From Mucilaginibacter boryungensis (GTDB lineage Bacteria > Bacteroidota > Bacteroidia > Sphingobacteriales > Sphingobacteriaceae): a stretch of 64,000 bases of DNA. Positions 8,873 to 16,588 of the stretch are shown here, in pieces. Numbering within the stretch: position 1 is the stretch's first letter; each line of letters begins with the position of its first letter. A model generated the notes under the pieces. That model searched no databases. It was not told the DNA's origin and was given only the letters and a program-made list of their open reading frames with translations. A program made the translations under genes and the position numbers. Where the stretch lies: contig NZ_JADFFM010000001.1 of NCBI RefSeq assembly GCF_015221995.1, forward strand, positions 1,302,001 to 1,366,000. The letters are read 5' to 3'.

Positions 8873-11035
8873 ATGATAAAAAAGTCCGTTGCCCTGCTTT
8901 TTTTTGCAGCAGGTTTCGTTGCCGCGCAGGCACAAAGTATTAAGCAAATTATTGTTGAAACCAAAGATGTAAGCCTTGTTTTTAAGGTTTATAGTAATAA
9001 CCGGGTGTATCAAACCTATTTTGGTAAAAAACTGGCTAATACTGCAGAGTATGCAGGCTTGCCTACTGGCCGTAAAGAAGCCTATATAACCGGCGGCATG
9101 GAAGACCAGAACGAGCCGGCCATTAAAGTTACCCATACCGATGGCAATCCATCGTTGCTGCTGCAGTACGTAGCCGATAAGCAGGATAAGCAGGGCGACA
9201 TGACCGAAACTACCATCGAACTAAAAGACCCTAAATACCCGGTTGAAGTAGTATTGCATTATCAGGCATACGAGCAGGAGAACGTTATAAAAGCCTGGAC
9301 TGAAATTAAAAACGATGAAAAGGGCGCGCTAACGCTTACCAATTATGCATCGAATATGTTGCACTTTGATGCGGCCAAATATTACCTTACGCAGTTTCAC
9401 GGCGATTGGGCAACTGAAATGAAAGAGCAGGAAAGCCAACTAACCAGCGGCATAAAAGTAATTGACAGCAAACTGGGTACCCGTGCCGATAAGTTCCAGG
9501 CGCCTATGTTTATGCTTGCGCTAAATAAACCTGCCGATGAAGCCAGCGGCGAAGTAGTGGCTGCCACATTGGCGTGGACAGGCAACTTCCAGTTCCAGTT
9601 CGAGATAGATGAGATCAATGGTCTGCGGGTGATATCAGGGATCAACCCGTACGCATCAGAATATCATCTGGCGCAGGGCAAAACGTTTACTACACCGGCT
9701 TTAATATTCACCTACAGCAATACCGGCAAAGGCCAGGCCACCCGTAATATCCATAAATGGGCGCGCAACTATGGCGTAATGGATGGCAAAGGTACCCGTG
9801 TAACCTTGCTGAATAACTGGGAGGCTACCGGCTTTAAATTTGACGAGCAAATGCTGGTAGGCTTGTTTGATGGCGCAAATAAATTAGGTGTCGATCTGTT
9901 TTTGTTAGATGATGGCTGGTTTGGTAACAAATACCCGCGCAGTAACGATAAAGCCGGTCTTGGCGATTGGGAAGCCAACAAAACCATCCTGCCGCATGAT
10001 GTAGAATACCTGGTAAAACAAGCCGAGGCTAAAGGCATTAAGTTTGGGATTTGGCTGGAGCCGGAGATGGTGAACCCCAAAAGCGAACTATACGAAAAGC
10101 ATCCCGAATGGATATTGAAATTACCCAACCGCGAGGAGAACTACCAGCGCAACCAATTGGTGCTTGACCTAACCAACCCTAAGGTACAGGATTATGTATA
10201 TAGCATTGTAGATAACCTGCTCACTAAAAACCCGGGCGTGGCCTATATTAAATGGGACTGCAACCGTACCATGAGTAACACTTACTCGCCGTATTTAAAA
10301 GATAAACAATCGCACCTGTATGTTGATTATACTTTGGGCTTGTATAAAGTGCTGGACAGGGTTCGTGCAAAGTACCCCACCATGCCTATGATGCTTTGCA
10401 GCGGCGGTGGCGGCCGTACCGATTATGCTGCCATGAAGTATTTTACAGAATTTTGGCCAAGCGATAACACCGACCCTGTTGAACGGGTATTCATTCAATG
10501 GGGGTACAGTAACTTCTTTCCCGCGCTTACTGTTTCAAACCATATTACTTCGTGGAATAAAACGGCTTCCCTTAAATTCCGTACAGATGTGGCCATGATG
10601 GGCCGTATGGGTTATGATATGGATGTAAAGAAAATGACCGAAGCAGAGATCAAATTCAGTCACGCTGCTGTGGCCACCTATAATCGTATCAAACCGGTAA
10701 TATTTCAGGGCGACCTTTACCGACTGGTATCCCCCTATGAAGAAAACCGTGCCGATTTGATGTATGTGAGCGATAAAAAAGATAAGGCAATATTATTTAA
10801 CTACGTGCTGAACAAACGCTACAAGGAACCTTTCACCAAAATTAAAATGCAAGGGTTGGATGCACAGAAGCAATACAAAGTTCAGGAAATAAACCTGGTA
10901 GAGGGTGCTAAAGCTGCCTTGCAGGATAACGGCAAAATCTTCAGCGGCGAATACCTGATGACAATAGGCGTTGGCATTACTACGGGCAGCGCGGGTCAGC
11001 AAAGCAGCAATGTGATAGAGGTAACGCAGCAGTAA
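8873..11035 (+). CDS. Alpha-galactosidase, glycoside hydrolase family 36
   Basis: Exo-acting retaining alpha-galactosidase predicted to release terminal alpha-D-galactose from oligosaccharides or galactomannan in the periplasm. A signal peptide (MIKKSVALLFF to AAQAQ) supports the ATG at 8873 over the upstream TTG at 8822. The N-terminal beta-sandwich is followed by a TIM barrel with the family signatures LLDDGWFG and GIWLEPEMVNP. The likely nucleophile is D462 in YIKWDCNR and the acid/base region is SDNTD (residues 530-534). At 720 residues it has the normal GH36 length. The gene ends at a strong terminator. Specificity for alpha-galactose over N-acetylgalactosamine is inferred from these motifs. 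Confidence 0.92.
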   Translation: MIKKSVALLFFAAGFVAAQAQSIKQIIVETKDVSLVFKVYSNNRVYQTYFGKKLANTAEYAGLPTGRKEAYITGGMEDQNEPAIKVTHTDGNPSLLLQYVADKQDKQGDMTETTIELKDPKYPVEVVLHYQAYEQENVIKAWTEIKNDEKGALTLTNYASNMLHFDAAKYYLTQFHGDWATEMKEQESQLTSGIKVIDSKLGTRADKFQAPMFMLALNKPADEASGEVVAATLAWTGNFQFQFEIDEINGLRVISGINPYASEYHLAQGKTFTTPALIFTYSNTGKGQATRNIHKWARNYGVMDGKGTRVTLLNNWEATGFKFDEQMLVGLFDGANKLGVDLFLLDDGWFGNKYPRSNDKAGLGDWEANKTILPHDVEYLVKQAEAKGIKFGIWLEPEMVNPKSELYEKHPEWILKLPNREENYQRNQLVLDLTNPKVQDYVYSIVDNLLTKNPGVAYIKWDCNRTMSNTYSPYLKDKQSHLYVDYTLGLYKVLDRVRAKYPTMPMMLCSGGGGRTDYAAMKYFTEFWPSDNTDPVERVFIQWGYSNFFPALTVSNHITSWNKTASLKFRTDVAMMGRMGYDMDVKKMTEAEIKFSHAAVATYNRIKPVIFQGDLYRLVSPYEENRADLMYVSDKKDKAILFNYVLNKRYKEPFTKIKMQGLDAQKQYKVQEINLVEGAKAALQDNGKIFSGEYLMTIGVGITTGSAGQQSSNVIEVTQQ

Positions 11036-11057
11036 AATCTTATATCTTAATTCCATT

Positions 11058-11100
11058 ATGCCATTTCAAGCGACACACTTCGCTTGAGATGGCATTTTTT
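11058..11100 (+). terminator. Rho-independent terminator after GH36
   Basis: A 15-bp stem (ATGCCATTTCAAGCG / CGCTTGAGATGGCAT, one G-T pair) with an 8-nt loop is followed by TTTTTT. Confidence 0.9.
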
Positions 11101-11170
11101 ATTAGATGATACTCAAATAATCTCGCAGTTTCTCCGTTAAAGTGATCGAAACTAAAACTTAACATTATTT

Positions 11171-11887
11171 ATGAAGCTAAAGGCTATTGGCATTTTATGT
11201 GCTGTTCAATTATCTATCGCCGGGTTTGCACAGGCCCAAACAAACGAATTAACTACCTGGGGCGCATGGTTCCATACACAAAAGTTTAATGACCATTGGG
11301 GCGCCGCTTTCGATGCGCAGTTTCGCTCGGCCCATCATGCCGATTATTTGCGAAACGTGTTATTGCGCCCTTCGGCCAGTTATTATTTTAATAAAAACAA
11401 ACGTGCCGACCTGGGCTATGCTTATATCGCTACCAATGGCCGCAACGCCTCGGGCAAAACCTTCAGGCCCGAACACCGGATCTTCGAGCAGTTCATCATA
11501 TCACAAAAAGCAGGGATAAATACGGCTATAACCCATCGTTTCCGTTTAGAACAACGTTTCCAGGGGCAAACCGCCACTCAGCCCGATGTTTTCTCGCAAC
11601 GCTTCCGCTATTTTGTGCGCGGGGTTATTCCGCTTAATAATAAACCGGTATTTACCCAGGGCACTTTCGTGGCGCTGCAAAACGAGGCATTTGCTAACGT
11701 ACAAAATAAAGACAAGGTTAATAAACATACGCTCGACCAAAATCGCGCCTATGCGGCCTTTGGTTACCGCTTAAACAAAATGATTGATGTGGAGGCCGGT
11801 TATCTCAATCAATATATTAAACAAGCCGAGGCTTATACTATAAACCATGTAATGCAGGTGGCCCTGTATACCAGGTTCGGTAAATAA
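11171..11887 (+). CDS. DUF2490 outer-membrane-type protein
   Basis: A 238-residue exported protein of the DUF2490 family. The signal peptide ends at AQAQ (about residue 23). The rest alternates polar and hydrophobic residues and is rich in aromatic residues, as expected for a small outer-membrane beta-barrel, and it ends in aromatic-rich YTRFGK. Typical family stretches are WGAWFHTQKFNDHWGA and LRNVLLRPSASYYF. The function is unknown. It stands alone between terminators, so it is probably a single-gene unit. Confidence 0.82.
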   Translation: MKLKAIGILCAVQLSIAGFAQAQTNELTTWGAWFHTQKFNDHWGAAFDAQFRSAHHADYLRNVLLRPSASYYFNKNKRADLGYAYIATNGRNASGKTFRPEHRIFEQFIISQKAGINTAITHRFRLEQRFQGQTATQPDVFSQRFRYFVRGVIPLNNKPVFTQGTFVALQNEAFANVQNKDKVNKHTLDQNRAYAAFGYRLNKMIDVEAGYLNQYIKQAEAYTINHVMQVALYTRFGK

Positions 11888-11927
11888 AAAAGAAGGGCGG
11901 CCTGTTAACGGGCCGCCCTTCTTTTTT
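11887..11927. terminator. Bidirectional terminator between convergent genes
   Basis: A perfect 16-bp inverted repeat (AAAAAGAAGGGCGGCC and its complement) around an 8-nt loop has T tracts on both strands, so it can end both the DUF2490 gene (+) and the GIN-domain gene (-). Confidence 0.92.
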
Positions 11928-11939
11928 ATGTTGTTTGCG

Positions 11940-12647
11940 TTATATCCTATGTACTTCGCCGCTGCCCGAGGTGCTTTTGGATACCTCTTTAGGATTACCG
12001 GCATAACGGATGTCACCCGAGCCAGATACCCTGGCTTCAAGTTTTTGCGAGGCATTTACTGTGGCATCACCTGAACCCGAAATACTTATCGTAGTAATGG
12101 CGGTAACAAAGTCGCGGCCCGAAAAATCGCCCGAACCATTCATACGTATGATAGATGTTTGAGCATTGCCGGCCAGTTTAATATCGCCGCTGCCTGATAC
12201 ACGGGTCTCCAGGCTTTTTGCGTTTAGTTTGCCAACAACATCGCCCGAGCCGCTAACAATCAACTCCATTTTATCGGCATTAATGCCTTCTTTAAAGAAA
12301 ACATCGCTTGAGCCAGAAATATTAATAGCGTGGATGCTTTTGATAGTTACATACACAACCATTTTTTTGTGCGAATTGTTAAACCAGCCGCCCCAGCTGA
12401 AGGAGCCGTTTTTTGTCCGGATCTTTAACACGTCGCCGTCTACCTCGGTAATAATACGGTTGATCACGTCGGACGGTGCTTCTACCTTAACCGATTCGGT
12501 TGAACCTTGTGTAATATAAACATCAAAAGATGCGGAAGCACTAATAGCGTGGAAGCCGGATAAGTGGCGGTCTTGCACTTCAGCGAAAGCGCTATTTAAG
12601 CCAATAATCAGTAGTACGGCAAATAAAAATGTGGTCAGTTTTTTCAT
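11940..12647 (-). CDS. GIN-domain (DUF2807) head protein, exported
   Basis: A 235-residue secreted protein with a signal peptide ending at about residue 22 and a beta-helical GIN domain made of repeated SGSGD units (ISGSSD, VSGSGD, NGSGD, ISGSGD and others), each about 20 residues apart. Such proteins are thought to be envelope adhesin-like or scaffold proteins; no enzymatic residues are evident. It shares a terminator with the convergent DUF2490 gene and is divergent from the cytochrome b5-like gene, with a mirror-symmetric leader between them. Confidence 0.85.
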   Translation of the reverse strand: MKKLTTFLFAVLLIIGLNSAFAEVQDRHLSGFHAISASASFDVYITQGSTESVKVEAPSDVINRIITEVDGDVLKIRTKNGSFSWGGWFNNSHKKMVVYVTIKSIHAINISGSSDVFFKEGINADKMELIVSGSGDVVGKLNAKSLETRVSGSGDIKLAGNAQTSIIRMNGSGDFSGRDFVTAITTISISGSGDATVNASQKLEARVSGSGDIRYAGNPKEVSKSTSGSGEVHRI

Positions 12648-12658
12648 GGTTTTATAGT

Positions 12659-12740
12659 TTTTGTAGCAATAAGACGTTAACCCGATGCAATAGGTTACAG
12701 TAAATATCGCTTTTTTTGTGTACTTTAATTAGCTACAAAA
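12659..12740. promoter_or_regulatory. Mirror-symmetric divergent leader region
   Basis: TTTTGTAGC at 12659-12667 and GCTACAAAA at 12732-12740 form a perfect 9-bp inverted repeat, and on each side an AT-rich stretch ends in ACCATG. The two divergent genes therefore have near-identical 5' leaders, which may reflect a shared regulator site or ribosome-binding context. Confidence 0.35.
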
Positions 12741-12746
12741 TAAACC

Positions 12747-12983
12747 ATGACCGACCTGCCCGAATATACCCGCTCTCAACTGGCCCTGCGCAATGGGCAG
12801 GATAAACCCCAAATATGGATTGCCTATCTGGGTATTATATATGATGTGACGGAAAGCCGCCTGTGGCGCAATGGCAAGCATTACGAACACTGGGCCGGGC
12901 AAGACTTAACTCCCGAATTAGTGGATGCACCGCATACCGAAACTGTTTTCGAGAAGTTTAAAAAGGTAGGGGTATTGAAGTAA
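12747..12983 (+). CDS. Cytochrome b5-like heme/steroid-binding domain protein
   Basis: A 78-residue soluble protein made only of a cytochrome b5-type domain, matching the small predicted heme-binding proteins of COG4892. The diagnostic segment is IWIAYLGIIYDVTESRLWRNGKHYEHWAGQDLT, given here as IWIAYLGIIYDV at about residues 25-36 and KHYEHWAGQDLT at about 48-59. Possible axial ligands are the His residues near 49, 52 and 67. There is no signal peptide, so it is probably cytoplasmic. A small hairpin (AACCTG/CAGGTT, 12988-13003) follows the gene but lacks a good T tract. Confidence 0.78.
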   Translation: MTDLPEYTRSQLALRNGQDKPQIWIAYLGIIYDVTESRLWRNGKHYEHWAGQDLTPELVDAPHTETVFEKFKKVGVLK

Positions 12984-13164
12984 CTTTAACCTGTTCCCAG
13001 GTTATTCCTTAAAAACAGTAGCAGCGACAATAGCGTGGACGGGCAAGGTACTTTGGTTGAACTAAATGCCAAAATAAATTTCATTATTGCGAATAATTAT
13101 TCGGTATTTAGTATACCAGCTATTATACCTGTTAACCGTAATTATTACTGCATTTACCTGTATT

Positions 13165-14511
13165 ATGGAGAAACGAAGAGACTTTATTAAAAAAGTGGCT
13201 ATAACATCGGCCAGTGTTGTGGCAGGCAACAGCCTGTTTGGCATGAGCGCTAAAAGCTACCGCAATATTATTGGCGCCAATGAACGTATACATATGGCTA
13301 TTATTGGCCTAAATGGGCGCGGCACCAGTATGGCAGGTACCTTTGCGCGGCAAAAGGACGCGGAGATTCTTACACTGTGTGATGTGGATACCCGCGTATT
13401 TGCCAAAGCCTTAAAATCTGTAGCTGATAATAAACAAATAAACGTCCCAAAAACCGAAGGCGATTGCCGCAAGGTAATGCAGGATAAGAATATTGATGCC
13501 ATTTACATTGCCACGCCCGATCATTGGCATGCACCCCTTACCATTATGGGTTGCAATGCCGGCAAACATGTATATGTAGAGAAACCGCTAAGCCATAACC
13601 CGCACGAGGGTGAACTGGCCATTGCCGCGGCCCGCAAACATAACCGGGTGGTGCAAATGGGCGCACAACGCCGCTCGGCGCCGATACTAACCGAGGGTAT
13701 ACAACAATTACATGAGGGTATAATAGGTAGGGTGTATTATGCCAAAACATGGTATACTAACGAACGTAAAGCCACCTTCTTAAAACCCGGTACCCCACCG
13801 GCAGAACTAAATTACGACCTATGGCAAGGCCCTGCGCCACGCCTGGCTTACCAGGACGGGCTGATCCATTATAACTGGCATTGGGTTTGGCATTGGGGAA
13901 CCGGTGAGGCGTTGAACAATGGCACACACGAAGTTGATGTTGCCCGTTGGGGCTTAGGGGTTGATTATCCTGTGAAAGTAACATCATCTGGCGGGCGCTA
14001 TGCTTTTAAGGATGATTGGCAAACGCCGGATACGCAGGTAGTAACGCTGGAATACCCCGACAGAAAAATGATTATGTGGGAGAGCAGCAGTGTGAATGGA
14101 CGCAAGATAGAGGGAGATGACCGCGGTATTATTTTTTACGGTGAGAACGGCAGTTTAAGCACAGGGAATGATGCCTACAAGGTATTTGACCTGAAGGGTA
14201 AACTGGTAAAAGAAGTGGGCCCGAAAGCTAAAGAAGAAGCACTGCAAGGCCGTAATACCGCCAGCGTGAGCCTTGGAATGGATAGTATGCACGTAGCCGA
14301 TTTCCTGGATGCCATACGCAATAACCGCAAACCTAATTGCGATGTGGAAATAGGGCATAAAAGCATCATCGGTATGCAGCTAAGCAACATTGCCTGGCGC
14401 GTAGGCCGCGAATTACACCTTGACCCAAAGAACGGCCACATCCTGAACGACCCTGAGGCACAAAAACTTTGGAAACGTAGCTACGAACCGGGTTGGGAAC
14501 CTAAAGTTTAA
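13165..14511 (+). CDS. Gfo/Idh/MocA-family oxidoreductase with Tat signal
   Basis: NAD(P)-dependent sugar or polyol dehydrogenase with an N-terminal Rossmann domain and a C-terminal alpha/beta domain. The start at 13165 gives a twin-arginine signal (MEKRRDFIKK followed by a hydrophobic stretch), whereas the upstream TTG frame adds a spurious hydrophobic leader. The catalytic EKP motif is present in VYVEKPLSHNP, and DHWHAPLT and HEVDVARWGLGVDYP are typical of the secreted Bacteroidota subfamily. It is followed at 23 bases by a sugar isomerase-like gene and then a DUF1080 gene, forming an operon. That context suggests oxidation of a glycoside at C3 before cleavage. The exact substrate is inferred. 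Confidence 0.88.
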   Translation: MEKRRDFIKKVAITSASVVAGNSLFGMSAKSYRNIIGANERIHMAIIGLNGRGTSMAGTFARQKDAEILTLCDVDTRVFAKALKSVADNKQINVPKTEGDCRKVMQDKNIDAIYIATPDHWHAPLTIMGCNAGKHVYVEKPLSHNPHEGELAIAAARKHNRVVQMGAQRRSAPILTEGIQQLHEGIIGRVYYAKTWYTNERKATFLKPGTPPAELNYDLWQGPAPRLAYQDGLIHYNWHWVWHWGTGEALNNGTHEVDVARWGLGVDYPVKVTSSGGRYAFKDDWQTPDTQVVTLEYPDRKMIMWESSSVNGRKIEGDDRGIIFYGENGSLSTGNDAYKVFDLKGKLVKEVGPKAKEEALQGRNTASVSLGMDSMHVADFLDAIRNNRKPNCDVEIGHKSIIGMQLSNIAWRVGRELHLDPKNGHILNDPEAQKLWKRSYEPGWEPKV

Positions 14512-14534
14512 TTATCAAAACATCAATTTAAAAC

Positions 14535-15404
14535 ATGATCCATCACCTAAAAAAAACACTACTAACGCTAAGCCTGATAGGCGGCTTAATCAGCAGTCAA
14601 GCCTTTGCCCAAAAACAATTATTCCCCGAAGCGCCGGGAATGGTTTCATTTACCTATCGCAATCAATTTGCTAAGGATGTCCCCGGCACGCTGGATATGA
14701 TCAAAAGCAACGGCGTAACCGATATTGAGTTTTCAAACCTGTTTAAACAAACACCCGAGAACCTGCGCAAAATGTGCGACGAACGGGGGATTAAATGCTC
14801 ATCGTACGGGGTAAGTTATGATGACCTGGTAAATAAAACCGATGAAGTAGGGAAAGCCGCAAAAACATTAGGGGCAACCTATGTCCGGGTAGCCGGTATA
14901 CCCCACAAAGGCGCTTTTACTTTAGATAATGCCAAACAGGCTGTCGCCGATTTTAATAAGTATGGCAAATTGCTGAAAGATAATTATGGACTTACCTTTA
15001 TTTATCATAACCACGGTTTTGAATACCAGCCTTATGAAGACGGCACACTGTACGATTACCTGGTTAAAAACACCGACCCTAAATATGTAAGCCTGGAGCT
15101 GGATATCCTGTGGGCATTTTTCCCGGGACAGGATCCGGCAGCTTTGCTGGCTAAATATGGCAACCGCTACAAAGCCCTGCATATGAAGGACCTGAAAAAA
15201 GGTGTGGAGCGTGGCAGCCTTTCAGGTGGTACCGCGCAGGATAACGACGTGATTTTAGGTACGGGGCAGATAGATATCCCGGCAGTAATAAAAGCCGCGC
15301 GCAAAGCTGGTGTAAAGCACTATTATATTGAAGATGAAAGCAGTGCATCGGTTACACAGGTGCCCGAAAGTATAAAATATCTGAATAGCTTAAAAAAAGA
15401 CTAA
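14535..15404 (+). CDS. Exported sugar phosphate isomerase/epimerase-like TIM-barrel protein
   Basis: A xylose-isomerase-like TIM barrel (AP endonuclease family 2 fold) of 289 residues with a signal peptide ending at QAFAQ (about residue 25). Typical metal-site segments are visible: FIYHNHGFEYQP, SLELDILWAFFPGQDP, ALHMKDLKKG and YYIEDESSA. In the DUF1080 neighbourhood such proteins are candidates for an isomerase, hydratase or epimerase step on 3-keto sugars rather than action on phosphorylated sugars, since the protein is exported. It sits 23 bases after the dehydrogenase and 11 bases before the DUF1080 gene. Confidence 0.82.
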   Translation: MIHHLKKTLLTLSLIGGLISSQAFAQKQLFPEAPGMVSFTYRNQFAKDVPGTLDMIKSNGVTDIEFSNLFKQTPENLRKMCDERGIKCSSYGVSYDDLVNKTDEVGKAAKTLGATYVRVAGIPHKGAFTLDNAKQAVADFNKYGKLLKDNYGLTFIYHNHGFEYQPYEDGTLYDYLVKNTDPKYVSLELDILWAFFPGQDPAALLAKYGNRYKALHMKDLKKGVERGSLSGGTAQDNDVILGTGQIDIPAVIKAARKAGVKHYYIEDESSASVTQVPESIKYLNSLKKD

Positions 15405-15415
15405 CATAAATACAT

Positions 15416-16177
15416 ATGAGAACAAAGACCATATACACTGTAGGTGTTTGCCTGTTAATGATGGGCACGCTGGCTGGTAAAACAGCTTTAGCGCAAAAAA
15501 TGAATACGCTGACCGCGAAAGAAAAAAGTGAGGGCTGGAAACTACTTTTTGATGGAAAATCATCAAATGGCTGGATAGGGGCCGATGCGGGTAAATCACC
15601 ATTTAAGCCTACCGGGTGGGTTGTTAAAGATGGTACTTTAACCATCCTTGGATCGGGCGGCGGCGAAGCGGCCAACGTAGGCGATATTATTACAAAAGAC
15701 GAATACGCGGCGTTTGAACTTACTTTTGATTTCCGGATGAGTCGCGGCGCTAATAGCGGCGTTAAATATTTTGTAACCCTTGATGAAAAAACCAAAGGCT
15801 CGGCTATTGGACTGGAATACCAGGTGCTGGATGATGCAGTACATCCCGACGCCAAATTAGGCCGTGATGGCGACCGCACACTGGCTTCATTATATGATTT
15901 GATCCCGGCTAATAAGCCTGCCAGTATTATCCGCCCGATTGGTGAGTGGAATACCGGCCGTATTGTGGTTTACCCGGATAACAGGGTAGAACATTGGCTT
16001 AATGGGGTCAAAGTATTATCGTATGTACGTAAATCACCTGAATATCGCGATCTGGTAAAAATTAGTAAATATAAAATTTGGAAAGATTTTGGCGAGGCCG
16101 ATAAAGGCCACATCCTTTTGCAGGATCATGGCTTTGAAGTAAATTATCGTAATATTAAGATAAAGGAACTGAAATAA
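15416..16177 (+). CDS. DUF1080 (3-keto-disaccharide hydrolase/lyase type) protein
   Basis: Secreted 253-residue protein with the concanavalin-like DUF1080 fold. The signal peptide ends at TALAQ (about residue 26), followed by the classic opening GWKLLFDGKSSNGW. The core motif SRGANSGVKYFV and the C-terminal DHGFEVNYRNIKIKEL are characteristic. Members act on 3-keto-glycosides produced by Gfo/Idh/MocA dehydrogenases, cleaving the glycosidic bond by an elimination/hydration route. Its two operon partners here encode exactly the companion enzyme types. No terminator is obvious; a palindromic repeat element follows. Confidence 0.85.
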   Translation: MRTKTIYTVGVCLLMMGTLAGKTALAQKMNTLTAKEKSEGWKLLFDGKSSNGWIGADAGKSPFKPTGWVVKDGTLTILGSGGGEAANVGDIITKDEYAAFELTFDFRMSRGANSGVKYFVTLDEKTKGSAIGLEYQVLDDAVHPDAKLGRDGDRTLASLYDLIPANKPASIIRPIGEWNTGRIVVYPDNRVEHWLNGVKVLSYVRKSPEYRDLVKISKYKIWKDFGEADKGHILLQDHGFEVNYRNIKIKELK

Positions 16178-16240
16178 GTAATCACAATCCGGGAAGTGTT
16201 CAACAGGAAATCGCTTTTAAAACAATATCGTATAAGTTTA

Positions 16241-16371
16241 AGGCTAAAGCCATCTTGAATTCGGGCTTATCCCGTTGGCTGAAGCCAATGGCAATTAAAA
16301 ATAAAGTAAACTTTTCATTGCCGTCCCATTTGTGGGACGGTTTAAAGCATAGCAAAAAAAGGCTTTAGCCT
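16241..16371. repeat. Nested palindromic intergenic element (REP/MITE-like)
   Basis: The 409-base gap after DUF1080 holds no gene but a layered palindrome. Outer 11-bp arms AGGCTAAAGCC (16241-16251) and GGCTTTAGCCT (16361-16371) are perfect. Inside are a hairpin at 16272-16291 (CCGTTGGCT/AGCCAATGG) and a perfect 8-bp hairpin at 16321-16340 (CCGTCCCA/TGGGACGG). Weaker complementarity extends outward (AGGAAATCGC near 16205 against GCGATTTTCCT near 16397). It looks like a dispersed repeat, but no second copy lies in the window. Confidence 0.65.
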
Positions 16372-16509
16372 CAAAAATGAATGGAAGGTTGAAACGCGAT
16401 TTTCCTGAAGTATCCCAATCTTTGTTGGTATTGTCATTTTTGAAAGCGGGAGAGAACTATTGATTAAATGACATAAGTGTTACAGGGGTGTGAAACTAAA
16501 ATCAATTTT

Positions 16510-16588
16510 ATAGGTTGAATAGCTATCACAAATTGTAGCAGCTTTGTATTATTAAATGCATTATTGATGCAGAGGCTGTTCAACCTAT
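16510..16588 (+). promoter_or_regulatory. Inverted repeat covering the start codon of the DUF3943 gene
   Basis: ATAGGTTGAATAGC at 16510-16523 is complementary to GCTGTTCAACCTAT at 16575-16588 with one mismatch. The right arm includes the first two bases of the ATG at 16587. In mRNA the pairing would close a 51-base loop and hide the initiation region; in DNA the arms could be operator half-sites. Confidence 0.4.
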
